64,000 nucleotides of DNA, taken from the NCBI GenBank assembly GCA_013298845.1, contig JAAFJN010000003.1:276229-340228 (forward strand). The letters are read 5' to 3'. This stretch comes from Chitinophagales bacterium. Its GTDB lineage: Bacteria > Bacteroidota > Bacteroidia > Chitinophagales > Saprospiraceae. The stretch's first letter is position 1. Each line of letters starts with the position of its first letter. The translations under genes were made by a program, and so were the position numbers. Shown one piece after another: positions 8,479 to 15,855 of this stretch. The notes under the pieces are model-generated. The model was not told the DNA's origin, searched no databases, and worked only from the letters and a program-made list of their open reading frames with translations.

Positions 8479-9042
8479 GAAAAAACGTGCACCAATGGGT
8501 TGGCTGTATTGCAACCCTCCAATGTATTCCGTGATTGTACCATCGTAATGCCCGTGAGACAGGGTGATTGATTCGTATCCCCCCGACCGATTTTTGGTTT
8601 TCGATTTTGAGTCTAATATTACGGAGCCACCAAAGCCAACAAACGGCGAAAAACGCTGTAAAACGCCAGGGAGTTGAACCCCAGTGAGTAGTTCAGCACC
8701 TCCTGATAAATGCTTTGTTCGTCGGATAAATTCGGTGCCGCTGGTATTATTTATAATGTCAGAGGGGAAGAAAAACTTTCCAATAATACCTTTATACGTT
8801 AAGGACTTAGCCGTAAGCCCGGCTTTTACCCAAAGTGCTTTTTTAAATTTCCAGGTATAATTTAGGTTCAGGCTGGGGCCTAATTCGGTTTCAAAATGCT
8901 GATTAATGTTACTCCCGTACGAGCCTGTACTGTTGGGCTTCGTAGCCATCATGCCCACTTCTACGCCCCAAAGGGCCTTTTGACCGGATAAATGACTACA
9001 AAAAGCAGAAAAAAGGAGGTGAAAAAAGAGATGTTTAGACAT
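8347..9042 (-). CDS. Outer-membrane beta-barrel protein
   Basis: 231-residue protein with a cleavable signal peptide (residues 1-20, ending HLSGQ) followed by alternating hydrophobic strands, Gly-rich turns and aromatic residues (LNLNYTWKFKKALWVKAGLTAK, FSPFVGFGGSVIL, YIGGLQYSQPIGARFF). This is the pattern of small 8-stranded barrel proteins (OMP_b-brl-like) of the Bacteroidota outer membrane. No specific function can be assigned. It has its own promoter (TACATTTG at 9072-9079), and its 3' end overlaps the truncated nuclease-like gene on the other strand, which suggests a recombination junction near 8350. Confidence 0.7.
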   Translation of the reverse strand: MSKHLFFHLLFSAFCSHLSGQKALWGVEVGMMATKPNSTGSYGSNINQHFETELGPSLNLNYTWKFKKALWVKAGLTAKSLTYKGIIGKFFFPSDIINNTSGTEFIRRTKHLSGGAELLTGVQLPGVLQRFSPFVGFGGSVILDSKSKTKNRSGGYESITLSHGHYDGTITEYIGGLQYSQPIGARFFLTTSVRYVYAPTDIVDTSPFFSNPTYNLSHFAAHISLQRAIRL

Positions 9043-9071
9043 TAACTGCTGCTGTTGAAAAGAATGGGTGA

Positions 9072-9101
9072 CAAATGTACGAACTTGCCCATTATCACAA
9101 C
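9072..9101 (-). promoter_or_regulatory. Promoter of the outer-membrane barrel gene
   Basis: On the minus strand GTTG, 18 bp, then TACATTTG (9079-9072), matching the Bacteroidota -33/-7 pattern. The start codon follows about 30 bp downstream. Confidence 0.6.
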
Positions 9102-9102
9102 T

Positions 9103-10131
9103 TTACACCACCCGCAAAAAAGCATTCGCCAGGGCCAATCCCTGTACTTGCGACTGCACGTATTGCTGCAATGCGTCGTAATCGCCCCGGGCGTGGCGCA
9201 AAAAACTACTGGCTTGCCCGTACACCGCCGGGAGCGCCGATTTTTGGGTGAGGTAATACCCATCGAGGAAATGACTAACCCCGCCGGAAATAATCAGGTG
9301 TTTGGTTTTAATGTCGTTCCGACCGTATTCGTCCACAATGTCGTTCGACCATTGCAACATTTGTTCGGCGGTGTGGCCCACGTGGGCTATTTTTTCAAAA
9401 ATTTCGCGTTTCACCGGATCGCTGCGCAGCAATTCGAGTTTGGCGAAATTGGTGCCACCGGCGGCGGCAAATTCCACGGCGGCCAAAGGTAATTGCAACA
9501 GCGCTTTTAAACTTTCGGGGCCAAAACCCTGACCCACTTCTTTTACAATAATGGGAAACGAAAACCGCCCTAATACCTCTTCGATAATTTCAAGCGGGGA
9601 GCGTTTGAAGTGGTCACCTTCGGGCTGCATGGCTTCCTGAAGCGGATTCACGTGCACAATTAAACCATCGGCGCGGAGGTCAGCCACTAATTGTTCGATG
9701 CGTTCGGTTTCGCCCGTTTCCATCAGTTGTTCAATTTGCGCCACACCGAGGTTGGCAAACAGCGGCAAATCATGGCCAATGGTATTGCGTACGTCAAAAT
9801 CTTCGAGGTGATCTTTGCTGTACAGCAGTTGTCGGCACGAACCGAGGCCCATGCCCATGCCAAATTCGGCGCAGGCCCGCGCCAAATTGTGGTTAATCAC
9901 CGAGGCCAGCGCGGTGCCACCCGTCATGGACGATACCCAAATGGGTGCCCGCAGGGTTTTATCCAAAAATGGCACCGGCGGCACAACCCCTTTTTCCGGG
10001 TGGCCGGTCAGCATCGGTTCGTAATAAAAACGATTGTCCACCACGTGCGCCTCTACCTGACTGTTAAAAGCCAGTTCGATATGGTCACTTTTTCGGTTAA
10101 CCGCCGTTGGGTCGTTGTCGTGGAAAGCCAT
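9103..10131 (-). CDS. fni: Type 2 isopentenyl-diphosphate delta-isomerase
   Basis: 342-residue FMN/NADPH-dependent enzyme interconverting IPP and DMAPP for isoprenoid synthesis. The N-terminus carries RKSDHI (about residues 13-18), the hallmark of the family, followed by PIWVSSMTGGT (about 63-73), GMGLGSCRQLL, a VHVNPLQEAMQPEGD segment with the Mg-binding Glu and conserved Gln, and IIVKEVGQGFG for the FMN phosphate. The AAAGGTNFAKLE stretch is also typical. The length is normal for Fni (about 340-350). It is read from the same strand as the moxR-like gene but separated from it by a strong hairpin. Confidence 0.93.
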   Translation of the reverse strand: MAFHDNDPTAVNRKSDHIELAFNSQVEAHVVDNRFYYEPMLTGHPEKGVVPPVPFLDKTLRAPIWVSSMTGGTALASVINHNLARACAEFGMGMGLGSCRQLLYSKDHLEDFDVRNTIGHDLPLFANLGVAQIEQLMETGETERIEQLVADLRADGLIVHVNPLQEAMQPEGDHFKRSPLEIIEEVLGRFSFPIIVKEVGQGFGPESLKALLQLPLAAVEFAAAGGTNFAKLELLRSDPVKREIFEKIAHVGHTAEQMLQWSNDIVDEYGRNDIKTKHLIISGGVSHFLDGYYLTQKSALPAVYGQASSFLRHARGDYDALQQYVQSQVQGLALANAFLRVV

Positions 10132-10176
10132 TTTATTACGTGTTTGTTTTAAGAGTGTATGCGCTAAAATAAGTTT

Positions 10177-10222
10177 AAAAAGGCGCGGATTTGACCCAAA
10201 AAGCCAGATCCGCGCCTTTTTT
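10177..10222 (-). terminator. Terminator between the moxR-like gene and fni
   Basis: Perfect hairpin with arms 10177-10190 and about 10208-10221 (core AAAGGCGCGGAT), flanked by A- and T-runs on both sides, so it can work in either direction. It follows the MoxR stop at 10225 directly and separates this gene from fni. Confidence 0.8.
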
Positions 10223-10224
10223 AT

Positions 10225-11181
10225 TTAAAGCATCGTTTCGATGATGTTTTCTTCCGTGATGCCCTCTGCCTCGGCTTTGTAGTTGCGCACAATACGGTGG
10301 CGCAGCACCAGGTTGGCAATGGCTTTTACGTCTTCGATATCGGGGGCGTATTTGCCTTTAATGGCGGCGTGGCATTTTGCACCCAGCACGAGGTATTGGC
10401 TGGCGCGGGGGCCTGCTCCCCAACCGAGGTAATTATTGGCCTCTTTGGTGGCGCGGGCGGTGCCGGGACGGGTTTTGGATACCAAACCAACGGCGTATTC
10501 CAGCACGTTATCGCTCACCGGAATTTTGCGGATCAGTTGTTGGTATTGGATAATTTGCTCCGAAGTGAGGATGTGTTTCAATTCCACTTTTTTGGACGAA
10601 GTTGTATTTTTTACCACTTCTACCTCCTGCTCGTAAGTCGGGTAGGTGAGGGGAATATTAAACATAAAACGGTCCAATTGCGCTTCGGGAAGGGGGTAAG
10701 TTCCTTCCTGCTCAATGGGGTTTTGGGTCGCCAATACAAAGAAAGGTGCCGGAAGTATGTGGCGTTGGCCGCTCACGGTTACCGAACGCTCCTGCATGGC
10801 TTCGAGCAGCGCCGCCTGGGTTTTGGGCGGGGTACGGTTGATCTCATCCGCCAATACGATATTGGCAAAAACGGGGCCGCGTACAAAGCGAAAATGGCGA
10901 TCTTCGTCCAAAATTTCCGAACCGGTAATGTCCGAAGGCATCAAGTCGGGTGTAAACTGAATCCGTTTAAAATCCAGGTCAAGGACTTCGGCGATGGTGC
11001 TCACCAACAAGGTTTTAGCCAACCCCGGTACACCTACGAGCAGGGAGTGCCCATTGGAAAACAGCGAAATAATGACGGCACGAACAACGTCATCCTGGCC
11101 AACAATCACCTTGCCAATTTCGGCCGATAAATCTTTGTACGATTGCGCGAGTGAATCCACCGCTGCTACATCTGATTGCAT
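10225..11181 (-). CDS. MoxR-family AAA+ ATPase
   Basis: 318-residue AAA+ ATPase of the MoxR/RavA group, chaperone-like ATPases that usually act with von Willebrand A-domain partners in metal insertion or complex maturation. Walker A is GVPGLAKT at 50-57, Walker B VLADEINR at 109-116, then sensor LATQNPIEQEGTYPLPEAQLDRF, and the C-terminal lid (residues about 240-318). The usual downstream partners (DUF58, vWA and TPR/BatA-type genes) are absent, because a terminator and fni follow. Its target therefore cannot be read from context. Confidence 0.9.
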   Translation of the reverse strand: MQSDVAAVDSLAQSYKDLSAEIGKVIVGQDDVVRAVIISLFSNGHSLLVGVPGLAKTLLVSTIAEVLDLDFKRIQFTPDLMPSDITGSEILDEDRHFRFVRGPVFANIVLADEINRTPPKTQAALLEAMQERSVTVSGQRHILPAPFFVLATQNPIEQEGTYPLPEAQLDRFMFNIPLTYPTYEQEVEVVKNTTSSKKVELKHILTSEQIIQYQQLIRKIPVSDNVLEYAVGLVSKTRPGTARATKEANNYLGWGAGPRASQYLVLGAKCHAAIKGKYAPDIEDVKAIANLVLRHRIVRNYKAEAEGITEENIIETML

Positions 11182-11233
11182 ATTTTTTACTTAATTGTTT
11201 GTAATTGTTTGAGTTAATCCGGATGGATGGTGT

Positions 11234-11953
11234 TTATTTTGACCAAAGGTTGTATTTCAAAATGCAATAAATAGCCCGGAAACCGTCGCGCCAGCCAATT
11301 TTTTTCCCTTCGGCGTACGAGCGGCCATAATAAGAAATGCCCACTTCATAAATGCGAATTTCCGGAATCCGGCTGATCTTGGCGGTCACTTCAGGCTCAA
11401 ATCCAAACCGGTTTTCCTTTAGCGTAAGACCTTTAACAATATCTGCGCGAAACAGTTTATAGCAGGTCTCCATATCGGTGAGGTTAAGATTTGTCATGAC
11501 ATTAGACAAAGAAGTGAGGAACTTGTTGCCTATGCTGTGCCAAAAAAATAAAATTCGGTGCGGACGACCTCCCATGAAGCGCGAACCGTACACCACGTCG
11601 GCAAATCCGTTGAGAATGGGGCGCAGCAGGATATTATACTCTTCGGGGTCATACTCCAAATCGGCATCCTGAATAATGATATAATCGCCCGTTGCTTCGC
11701 GGATACCCGTGTGCAAAGCGGCGCCTTTCCCTTTGTTTACCTCGTGTTTGCGGTACTGAATATTCATTTCAGGATTGGCCTCCATGTACCGTTTGATGGC
11801 TCCTTCGGTGTCGTCTTTGGAGCAGTCATTGGTAATGATAATTTCCTTTTTTATGCCGTTGGGAAGTTGTACCACCTTCACTTTATCCAAAATGTGGTGA
11901 ATGGTGCGTTCTTCGTTGTACGCCGGAATAACTATAGAGAGCGTTTGACTCAT
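11234..11953 (-). CDS. GT2 family glycosyltransferase, dolichol-phosphate-mannose-synthase-like
   Basis: 239-residue GT-A glycosyltransferase with N-terminal [10 protein letters not shown] (about residues 6-15), acidic nucleotide-sugar motif [24 protein letters not shown] with the DxD centre near residue 96, and a C-terminal [24 protein letters not shown] segment. The pattern fits DPM1-like enzymes that load a sugar onto a polyprenyl phosphate. No C-terminal membrane span is seen, so it is likely a soluble or peripheral enzyme. Such a lipid-linked sugar could feed GT39-type transferases such as the one at 3.3-4.7 kb; that link is inference. Confidence 0.88.
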   Translation of the reverse strand: MSQTLSIVIPAYNEERTIHHILDKVKVVQLPNGIKKEIIITNDCSKDDTEGAIKRYMEANPEMNIQYRKHEVNKGKGAALHTGIREATGDYIIIQDADLEYDPEEYNILLRPILNGFADVVYGSRFMGGRPHRILFFWHSIGNKFLTSLSNVMTNLNLTDMETCYKLFRADIVKGLTLKENRFGFEPEVTAKISRIPEIRIYEVGISYYGRSYAEGKKIGWRDGFRAIYCILKYNLWSK

Positions 11954-11998
11954 ACAAAAAGGGCTGTTTTTTGGTCAAAGGTGCAGCCCGAAGCGCCG

Positions 11999-12006
11999 CA
12001 AAGGTA
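11999..12006 (-). promoter_or_regulatory. -7 box (TACCTTTG) upstream of the GT2 gene
   Basis: Perfect TAnnTTTG on the minus strand about 46 bp before the GT2 start codon. No good -33 element is seen at the right distance. Confidence 0.45.
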
Positions 12007-12168
12007 ACTCTTTGTCGGGAAATCAGATATATTGCTTAAAAACAGTGTTAAAACTCCACTGTTTAACATTTTGTTGGAAACTAAAGGTATGAAATTTGCG
12101 TTAATATTCATTGACAATCAGGATATTACGTCTTACGTCTCATCTCTTCAATCTCAAATACAAAAACT

Positions 12169-12342
12169 ATGCACACAAAAAAATCAAATTTCGTTCGTTT
12201 GTGGAACAAATCTCCTCGCTTTGTTCTGGTAGCCCTTTTTCGCCGATTCACGCGCAAAGCCAAACAGTTAATTCCCACCGAGGATTGGAATTTCAACAAT
12301 TTGGGCGAAGAAATGCGCCCTTACAATAGTTTGCACCAGTGA
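12169..12342 (+). CDS. Small basic hypothetical protein
   Basis: 57-codon frame in an otherwise gene-free 550-bp gap. The product starts MHTKKSNFVRLWNK, is very basic in its first 35 residues (RRFTRKAKQ) and ends with an acidic segment (PTEDWNFNNLGEEMRPYNSLHQ). The composition and the coherent C-terminal half look coding, but I recognise no family. Downstream on the same strand come the 80-bp structured repeat and a hairpin with a T-run, consistent with one short transcription unit. No convincing -7 box is seen. It could also be a chance frame. Confidence 0.35.
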   Translation: MHTKKSNFVRLWNKSPRFVLVALFRRFTRKAKQLIPTEDWNFNNLGEEMRPYNSLHQ

Positions 12343-12380
12343 AGGCGCGCCGGTTGTAGCCCGGTATTTCAATGTTCTAC

Positions 12381-12460
12381 TGAGCGTCGCTTGGTTTTGT
12401 GCATTACATTAGGGGTAGGTCCCAGGGTTTTTATGCACAAAACCTACGGAGTCGAAGTAT
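12381..12460 (+). repeat. 80-bp structured dispersed repeat, copy A
   Basis: Same length as copy B at 15670-15749 with 9 differences in 80 positions. It contains a 12-bp inverted pair (GGTTTTGTGCAT against ATGCACAAAACC) around a loop holding a small GGG/CCC hairpin. The tail reads CGGAGTCGAAGTAT. It lies just beyond the 3' end of the GH36-like gene. Confidence 0.75.
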
Positions 12461-12463
12461 GAG

Positions 12464-12492
12464 AAGCCATTCCCGTCGGGTATGGCTTTTTT
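12464..12492 (+). terminator. Hairpin plus T-run, plus-strand orientation
   Basis: AAGCCAT and ATGGCTT arms around an 11-nt loop (itself CCCG/CGGG), followed by seven or more Ts on the plus strand. It is oriented to terminate plus-strand transcription coming from the small ORF or repeat copy A. It lacks a T-run for the minus-strand GH36-like gene that ends nearby. Confidence 0.55.
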
Positions 12493-12500
12493 TTATGCTA

Positions 12501-14093
12501 CTACATACATTCGTAACCGCCGAGCACCACTCCACCGTCGTTCACGGCTTTTTTGCCGGTATTCAGGCGCAATTGATACGTTTTTTTATCCAGCGTGTAT
12601 TGTAGGTGCAGCACTTGTCCCGTTCCCGGCTGCACCGTTACCCGTTCGGCCCGGTGTAAACTGAGGGCTTCTTCCATTTCGCATTGTACTTCCGGCGGAT
12701 AGGTGCTCATGTCGTCCTGAACAATGAGCACATCGGTGAGCAGGGCATTGGCCACCAGCCAACTGTATTGCGCGTTGGCGTTGAGTTGGTTGTTCACGGG
12801 ACGCAAGGCCACCGGATGGCTGCACAACGACCAACTGCTGTTGCGCAAAGCCTGGGCCGCCAGCAAAGGTTGCAGGGGAAGCCCCTGGTGCGGTAATTCC
12901 AGACGGTCATTGTGCAGTTGGAAAGCCGGAATACCGGGAATAATGGCGTCAAAATACCCCGCAGCGGCGGCTATGGGGACCTGCCCCCCAACGAGTACTG
13001 CATTGCCCGTTATTTGCCGGAGCAACGAAATGCCTTCGTGCATCACCTGGCCGCGCGTTTTTTCGGCTTTGGGCACCAAACAGGCCGCGTATACGTCTTC
13101 CAAAACAAACATGTCGTAACCACAACGTTCGTGAAACAGGTGAAATACGCCGCTCAAGTATTCGCGTACTCCGCCGTGATACACATCCAAAGCGTACACC
13201 AAACTACCGTTGGCGGCGGTTATTTGCACCGGTTGGCCGTTGTGTTGCAACAGCCAGCCGGGGTTGCGGCGGGCCAATTCGGAGTGGATACCCGCCGTAA
13301 ATGGCGACAAGGTGAGGGCGGGTTTTAGGCTGTGTTGGGCGATGATATTGGCAAATACCTGCGCATTCCGGGCTTGGAGCCAGTCGCCGTGGTGCGTTTG
13401 CCAGCCACTTCCCAATAAAAAATGGGTAAATGGCCAATTGTTTTCGCGATTTTTTTCCAAATAAGCCACCAATTGCCCTTCGCTGAGGTTGCCCGGTTGC
13501 GCGGCGACCAACGCTTTGACCGGTGGTCGCGCGTGTTCGGGCGCGGGCGCATCCGGCCCGATGCTGAGGTCCAGCGCGGGAAAAGAGTGGGTCATGCGCA
13601 TACCGCGGCCCACGTCTTTGCGAATGGTAAGGATTTGTTGACCCGCGTCGTACAAAAGCGACGTAAATCCGGTGGATTCGTTGGTGGAAGCAACCCATAG
13701 TTGTTGTCGCTCCCCTTTCAAGTGCAGGAGTGACCATGAGTGTAGCAATCCTTTACCCGCCGGAGTGGACGGCAGATAAGGATCGTTTTTGAGCAAACCC
13801 GTGGGCGGCGTTGTTTTTTGGTCAAAAGCCAACGTGGCACTTTCGGTGGCCGAATGCAAACCGTAGGTCACCGCGTGGCGAAATGCCGACGAAGGAATTT
13901 CAAACTGTAGTTCAATTTTTTCCACCAATACATCTTGTTTGGGGTGAATAAACAAAACGTACCGCACGCCCCGATTGGCCGTGTCTTCGCGCTGAAAATC
14001 AACGTAAAAGGTGTCAAAAGAATTGATTTTGCCCGGTATTAGTTGGTATTCAGCCTTATCTAATACCAAAATGGCTTGTCTGAAATGGGTCAT
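12501..14093 (-). CDS. GH36-like alpha-galactosidase-family glycoside hydrolase
   Basis: 530-residue cytoplasmic-looking protein with no signal peptide. An N-terminal beta-sandwich-like region (residues 1-200) precedes a TIM-barrel-like part with SLKPALTLSPFTAGIHSELARRNPGWLLQHNG-type sequence (about 255-285), which parallels the melibiase/GH36 segment (KPGLW..EP...S.L...HPDW.L). It is followed by LDVYHGGVREYLSGVFHLF, like the GH36 LD-x-x-x-P-x-V-x-x-Y segment. The position of the GH36 nucleophile (usually KWDFN) here reads FVLEDVY, so the acidic residue is present but its surroundings differ, and activity is uncertain. It starts 4 bp after the stop of the aminopeptidase P gene, so the two are probably one operon. 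The pair is flanked by direct copies of an 80-bp repeat. Confidence 0.6.
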   Translation of the reverse strand: MTHFRQAILVLDKAEYQLIPGKINSFDTFYVDFQREDTANRGVRYVLFIHPKQDVLVEKIELQFEIPSSAFRHAVTYGLHSATESATLAFDQKTTPPTGLLKNDPYLPSTPAGKGLLHSWSLLHLKGERQQLWVASTNESTGFTSLLYDAGQQILTIRKDVGRGMRMTHSFPALDLSIGPDAPAPEHARPPVKALVAAQPGNLSEGQLVAYLEKNRENNWPFTHFLLGSGWQTHHGDWLQARNAQVFANIIAQHSLKPALTLSPFTAGIHSELARRNPGWLLQHNGQPVQITAANGSLVYALDVYHGGVREYLSGVFHLFHERCGYDMFVLEDVYAACLVPKAEKTRGQVMHEGISLLRQITGNAVLVGGQVPIAAAAGYFDAIIPGIPAFQLHNDRLELPHQGLPLQPLLAAQALRNSSWSLCSHPVALRPVNNQLNANAQYSWLVANALLTDVLIVQDDMSTYPPEVQCEMEEALSLHRAERVTVQPGTGQVLHLQYTLDKKTYQLRLNTGKKAVNDGGVVLGGYECM

Positions 14094-14097
14094 TGTG

Positions 14098-15474
14098 CTA
14101 AATATGCATGGCCTGTTCTACCTCCTCGATGGTGCGCGGTACCTGCGGGCCTAACATCCGCGCGTCGGCATCGGTGATGAGGTAGTTATCCTCGATGCGG
14201 CAACCACCTTCGTTGCGGAAATCCTGCAAACGGTCGTAGTTGATAAAATCTTTAAATTTTCCTTCCGATGCCCAGCGGTCAATGAGCGGCGGAATAAAAT
14301 AAATGCCCGGTTCGATGGTGAGCACAAAACCCGTTTCGAGCGTGCGCGCGAGGCGCAGCGATTTGAGGCCCATGAGGGTGCTGCGTTCCTGTCCGGCTTC
14401 GTAACCCACGTGGTTTTCGCCCAGGTTCTCCATGTCGTGTACGTCTAAACCGAGCATGTGCCCCAAACCGTGCGGCATAAACAACCCTGGAACGCCCAAT
14501 TGGGCCATTTCGGCGGCGTCGCCCTTCAAGATACCCATGTTGGTTAAGCCTTCGGCGATGGTTTGCCAGGCCAGCAAATGGCATTCGCGGTAAGTGGTGC
14601 CGGGCCGGGCGGCTTCGGCGGCGTTGGTGTAGGCTTGGAGTACGGTTTGGTAAATATCGCGCTGAACAGGCGAAAACTTGCCCGAAACGGGAATGGTGCG
14701 GGTCAAATCGGAGGCATAGTGCATTTCCGATTCCGCCCCGAGATCGGCCACTACCCATTGTCCGGCTTGCATGGTATTGCCGTAATGGTGGTTGTGCAAC
14801 ACGTGGCCATTCACCGAAAAAATGGGGGTATAGGCCATTTGCCCGTGCGCTGCTCCCGCAATGCCCACGATACCGCCCACAATTTCGTATTCTTTTTTAC
14901 CGGGTTTGGTGTGCTGCATGGCGTACCGGTAAATGTCAAAAGTGGTGTGGAGCGAGCGTTCAATTTGGGCAATTTCCAGGTCCGATTTATAACTGCGCTG
15001 GGCAATAATGGCTTTGGTGAGTGCCACCGAGGGCGTTAATTCGGGCGTACCCAACCAATCGGCGAGGGCTATTTTTAAATCGCTGTGGTAAGGCATCAGG
15101 TAGTGCACAGGCTGCCCTTTTGCGATGGCATTTTGCAAATAAGCGGCCAAATCGGCGTATTCTTTGGTGTGGCCAATGCCCGCCGAAGCGGCGAGATCGG
15201 ACAAAGACGGGAGTGGACCTTCCCAAATGACATCATCAATGGTGGGGTCGTGACCAAACAGAATTTCGTTGCCGCTGTCGGCGTCCATCACCAGCGCCAT
15301 TCCGGGCAGGTCAAGTCCTGCAAAATAGAGGAAACTGCTGTCTTGCCGAAAGGGAAAAGTATTGGCGGTGTAGTTAAATGGTTGGTAATTGTTACCGGGC
15401 AAAAGCAATATACCATTGCCGGTATTCTGGGCCAATTGGCGGCGACGTTGGGCGTAAACAGAGGCTTGAAACAT
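14098..15474 (-). CDS. pepP: Xaa-Pro aminopeptidase (aminopeptidase P)
   Basis: 458-residue M24B metallopeptidase that removes N-terminal residues preceding proline. The N-terminal creatinase-like domain (residues 1-150, FPFRQDSSFLYFAGLD) is typical of aminopeptidase P. The pita-bread domain shows the metal ligands in order: VADLGAESEMHYASDLTRT with both Asp, HGLGHMLGLDVHD with the His, LTIEPGIYF with the first Glu, and GCRIEDNYLI with the second. The length is normal. It is followed 4 bp later by the GH36-like gene, with which it is probably co-transcribed. No function linking peptide and galactoside breakdown is evident. Confidence 0.92.
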   Translation of the reverse strand: MFQASVYAQRRRQLAQNTGNGILLLPGNNYQPFNYTANTFPFRQDSSFLYFAGLDLPGMALVMDADSGNEILFGHDPTIDDVIWEGPLPSLSDLAASAGIGHTKEYADLAAYLQNAIAKGQPVHYLMPYHSDLKIALADWLGTPELTPSVALTKAIIAQRSYKSDLEIAQIERSLHTTFDIYRYAMQHTKPGKKEYEIVGGIVGIAGAAHGQMAYTPIFSVNGHVLHNHHYGNTMQAGQWVVADLGAESEMHYASDLTRTIPVSGKFSPVQRDIYQTVLQAYTNAAEAARPGTTYRECHLLAWQTIAEGLTNMGILKGDAAEMAQLGVPGLFMPHGLGHMLGLDVHDMENLGENHVGYEAGQERSTLMGLKSLRLARTLETGFVLTIEPGIYFIPPLIDRWASEGKFKDFINYDRLQDFRNEGGCRIEDNYLITDADARMLGPQVPRTIEEVEQAMHI

Positions 15475-15855
15475 GTTGTTGGTGTGTAATATTGGGCAAA
15501 AATGCGCAAGATCTTTTTAAAAATCAAACATTTGCCGAAAAAGCCGCTGAAAAGCAGCGAACGGGGAATAAAGTGACTCTATCCTTATTGAACATTAGGG
15601 AGATTTTAGGTTAAAGTTATTTCAGTGTAAAAAAATGGTTTTACCTTAGCCATTCGAAATTATTTATACGGAGCGTCGCTTGGTTTTGTGCACCACATTA
15701 TGGGTACGTCCCAAGGCTTTTAGGCACAAAACTTACGGAGTCGAAGTATATAATCCTATTGTACCCGTTTTGGTCCCTGACTTCATTTAATCCAGATTTG
15801 TACATTTTCGTTGTCTGAAAGATAGCGTAAGGGTGTTTATTTTATCAAATTTACG
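15475..15855. other. 381-bp noncoding gap between pepP and the first giant gene
   Basis: A divergent intergenic region that must carry the promoters of both neighbours, but no perfect TTTG/TAnnTTTG pair is seen. Repeat copy B occupies 15670-15749. No small gene is supported. Confidence 0.6.
15670..15749 (+). repeat. 80-bp structured dispersed repeat, copy B
   Basis: Same orientation as copy A. The inverted arms (GGTTTTGTGC and GCACAAAACT) still pair, with one change tolerated as a G:U wobble, and the inner GGGTACGTCCC mini-hairpin is kept. Conserved pairing despite sequence drift suggests a structured RNA or REP-like element. Confidence 0.75.

Noticed and set aside
10297..11130. 277-codon open frame antisense to the MoxR-like gene
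   Set aside because: Shadow of a well-recognised gene; its translation resembles no family.
12464..12492. Terminator for the GH36-like gene
   Set aside because: The T-run is on the plus-strand side only, so it does not suit the minus-strand gene.
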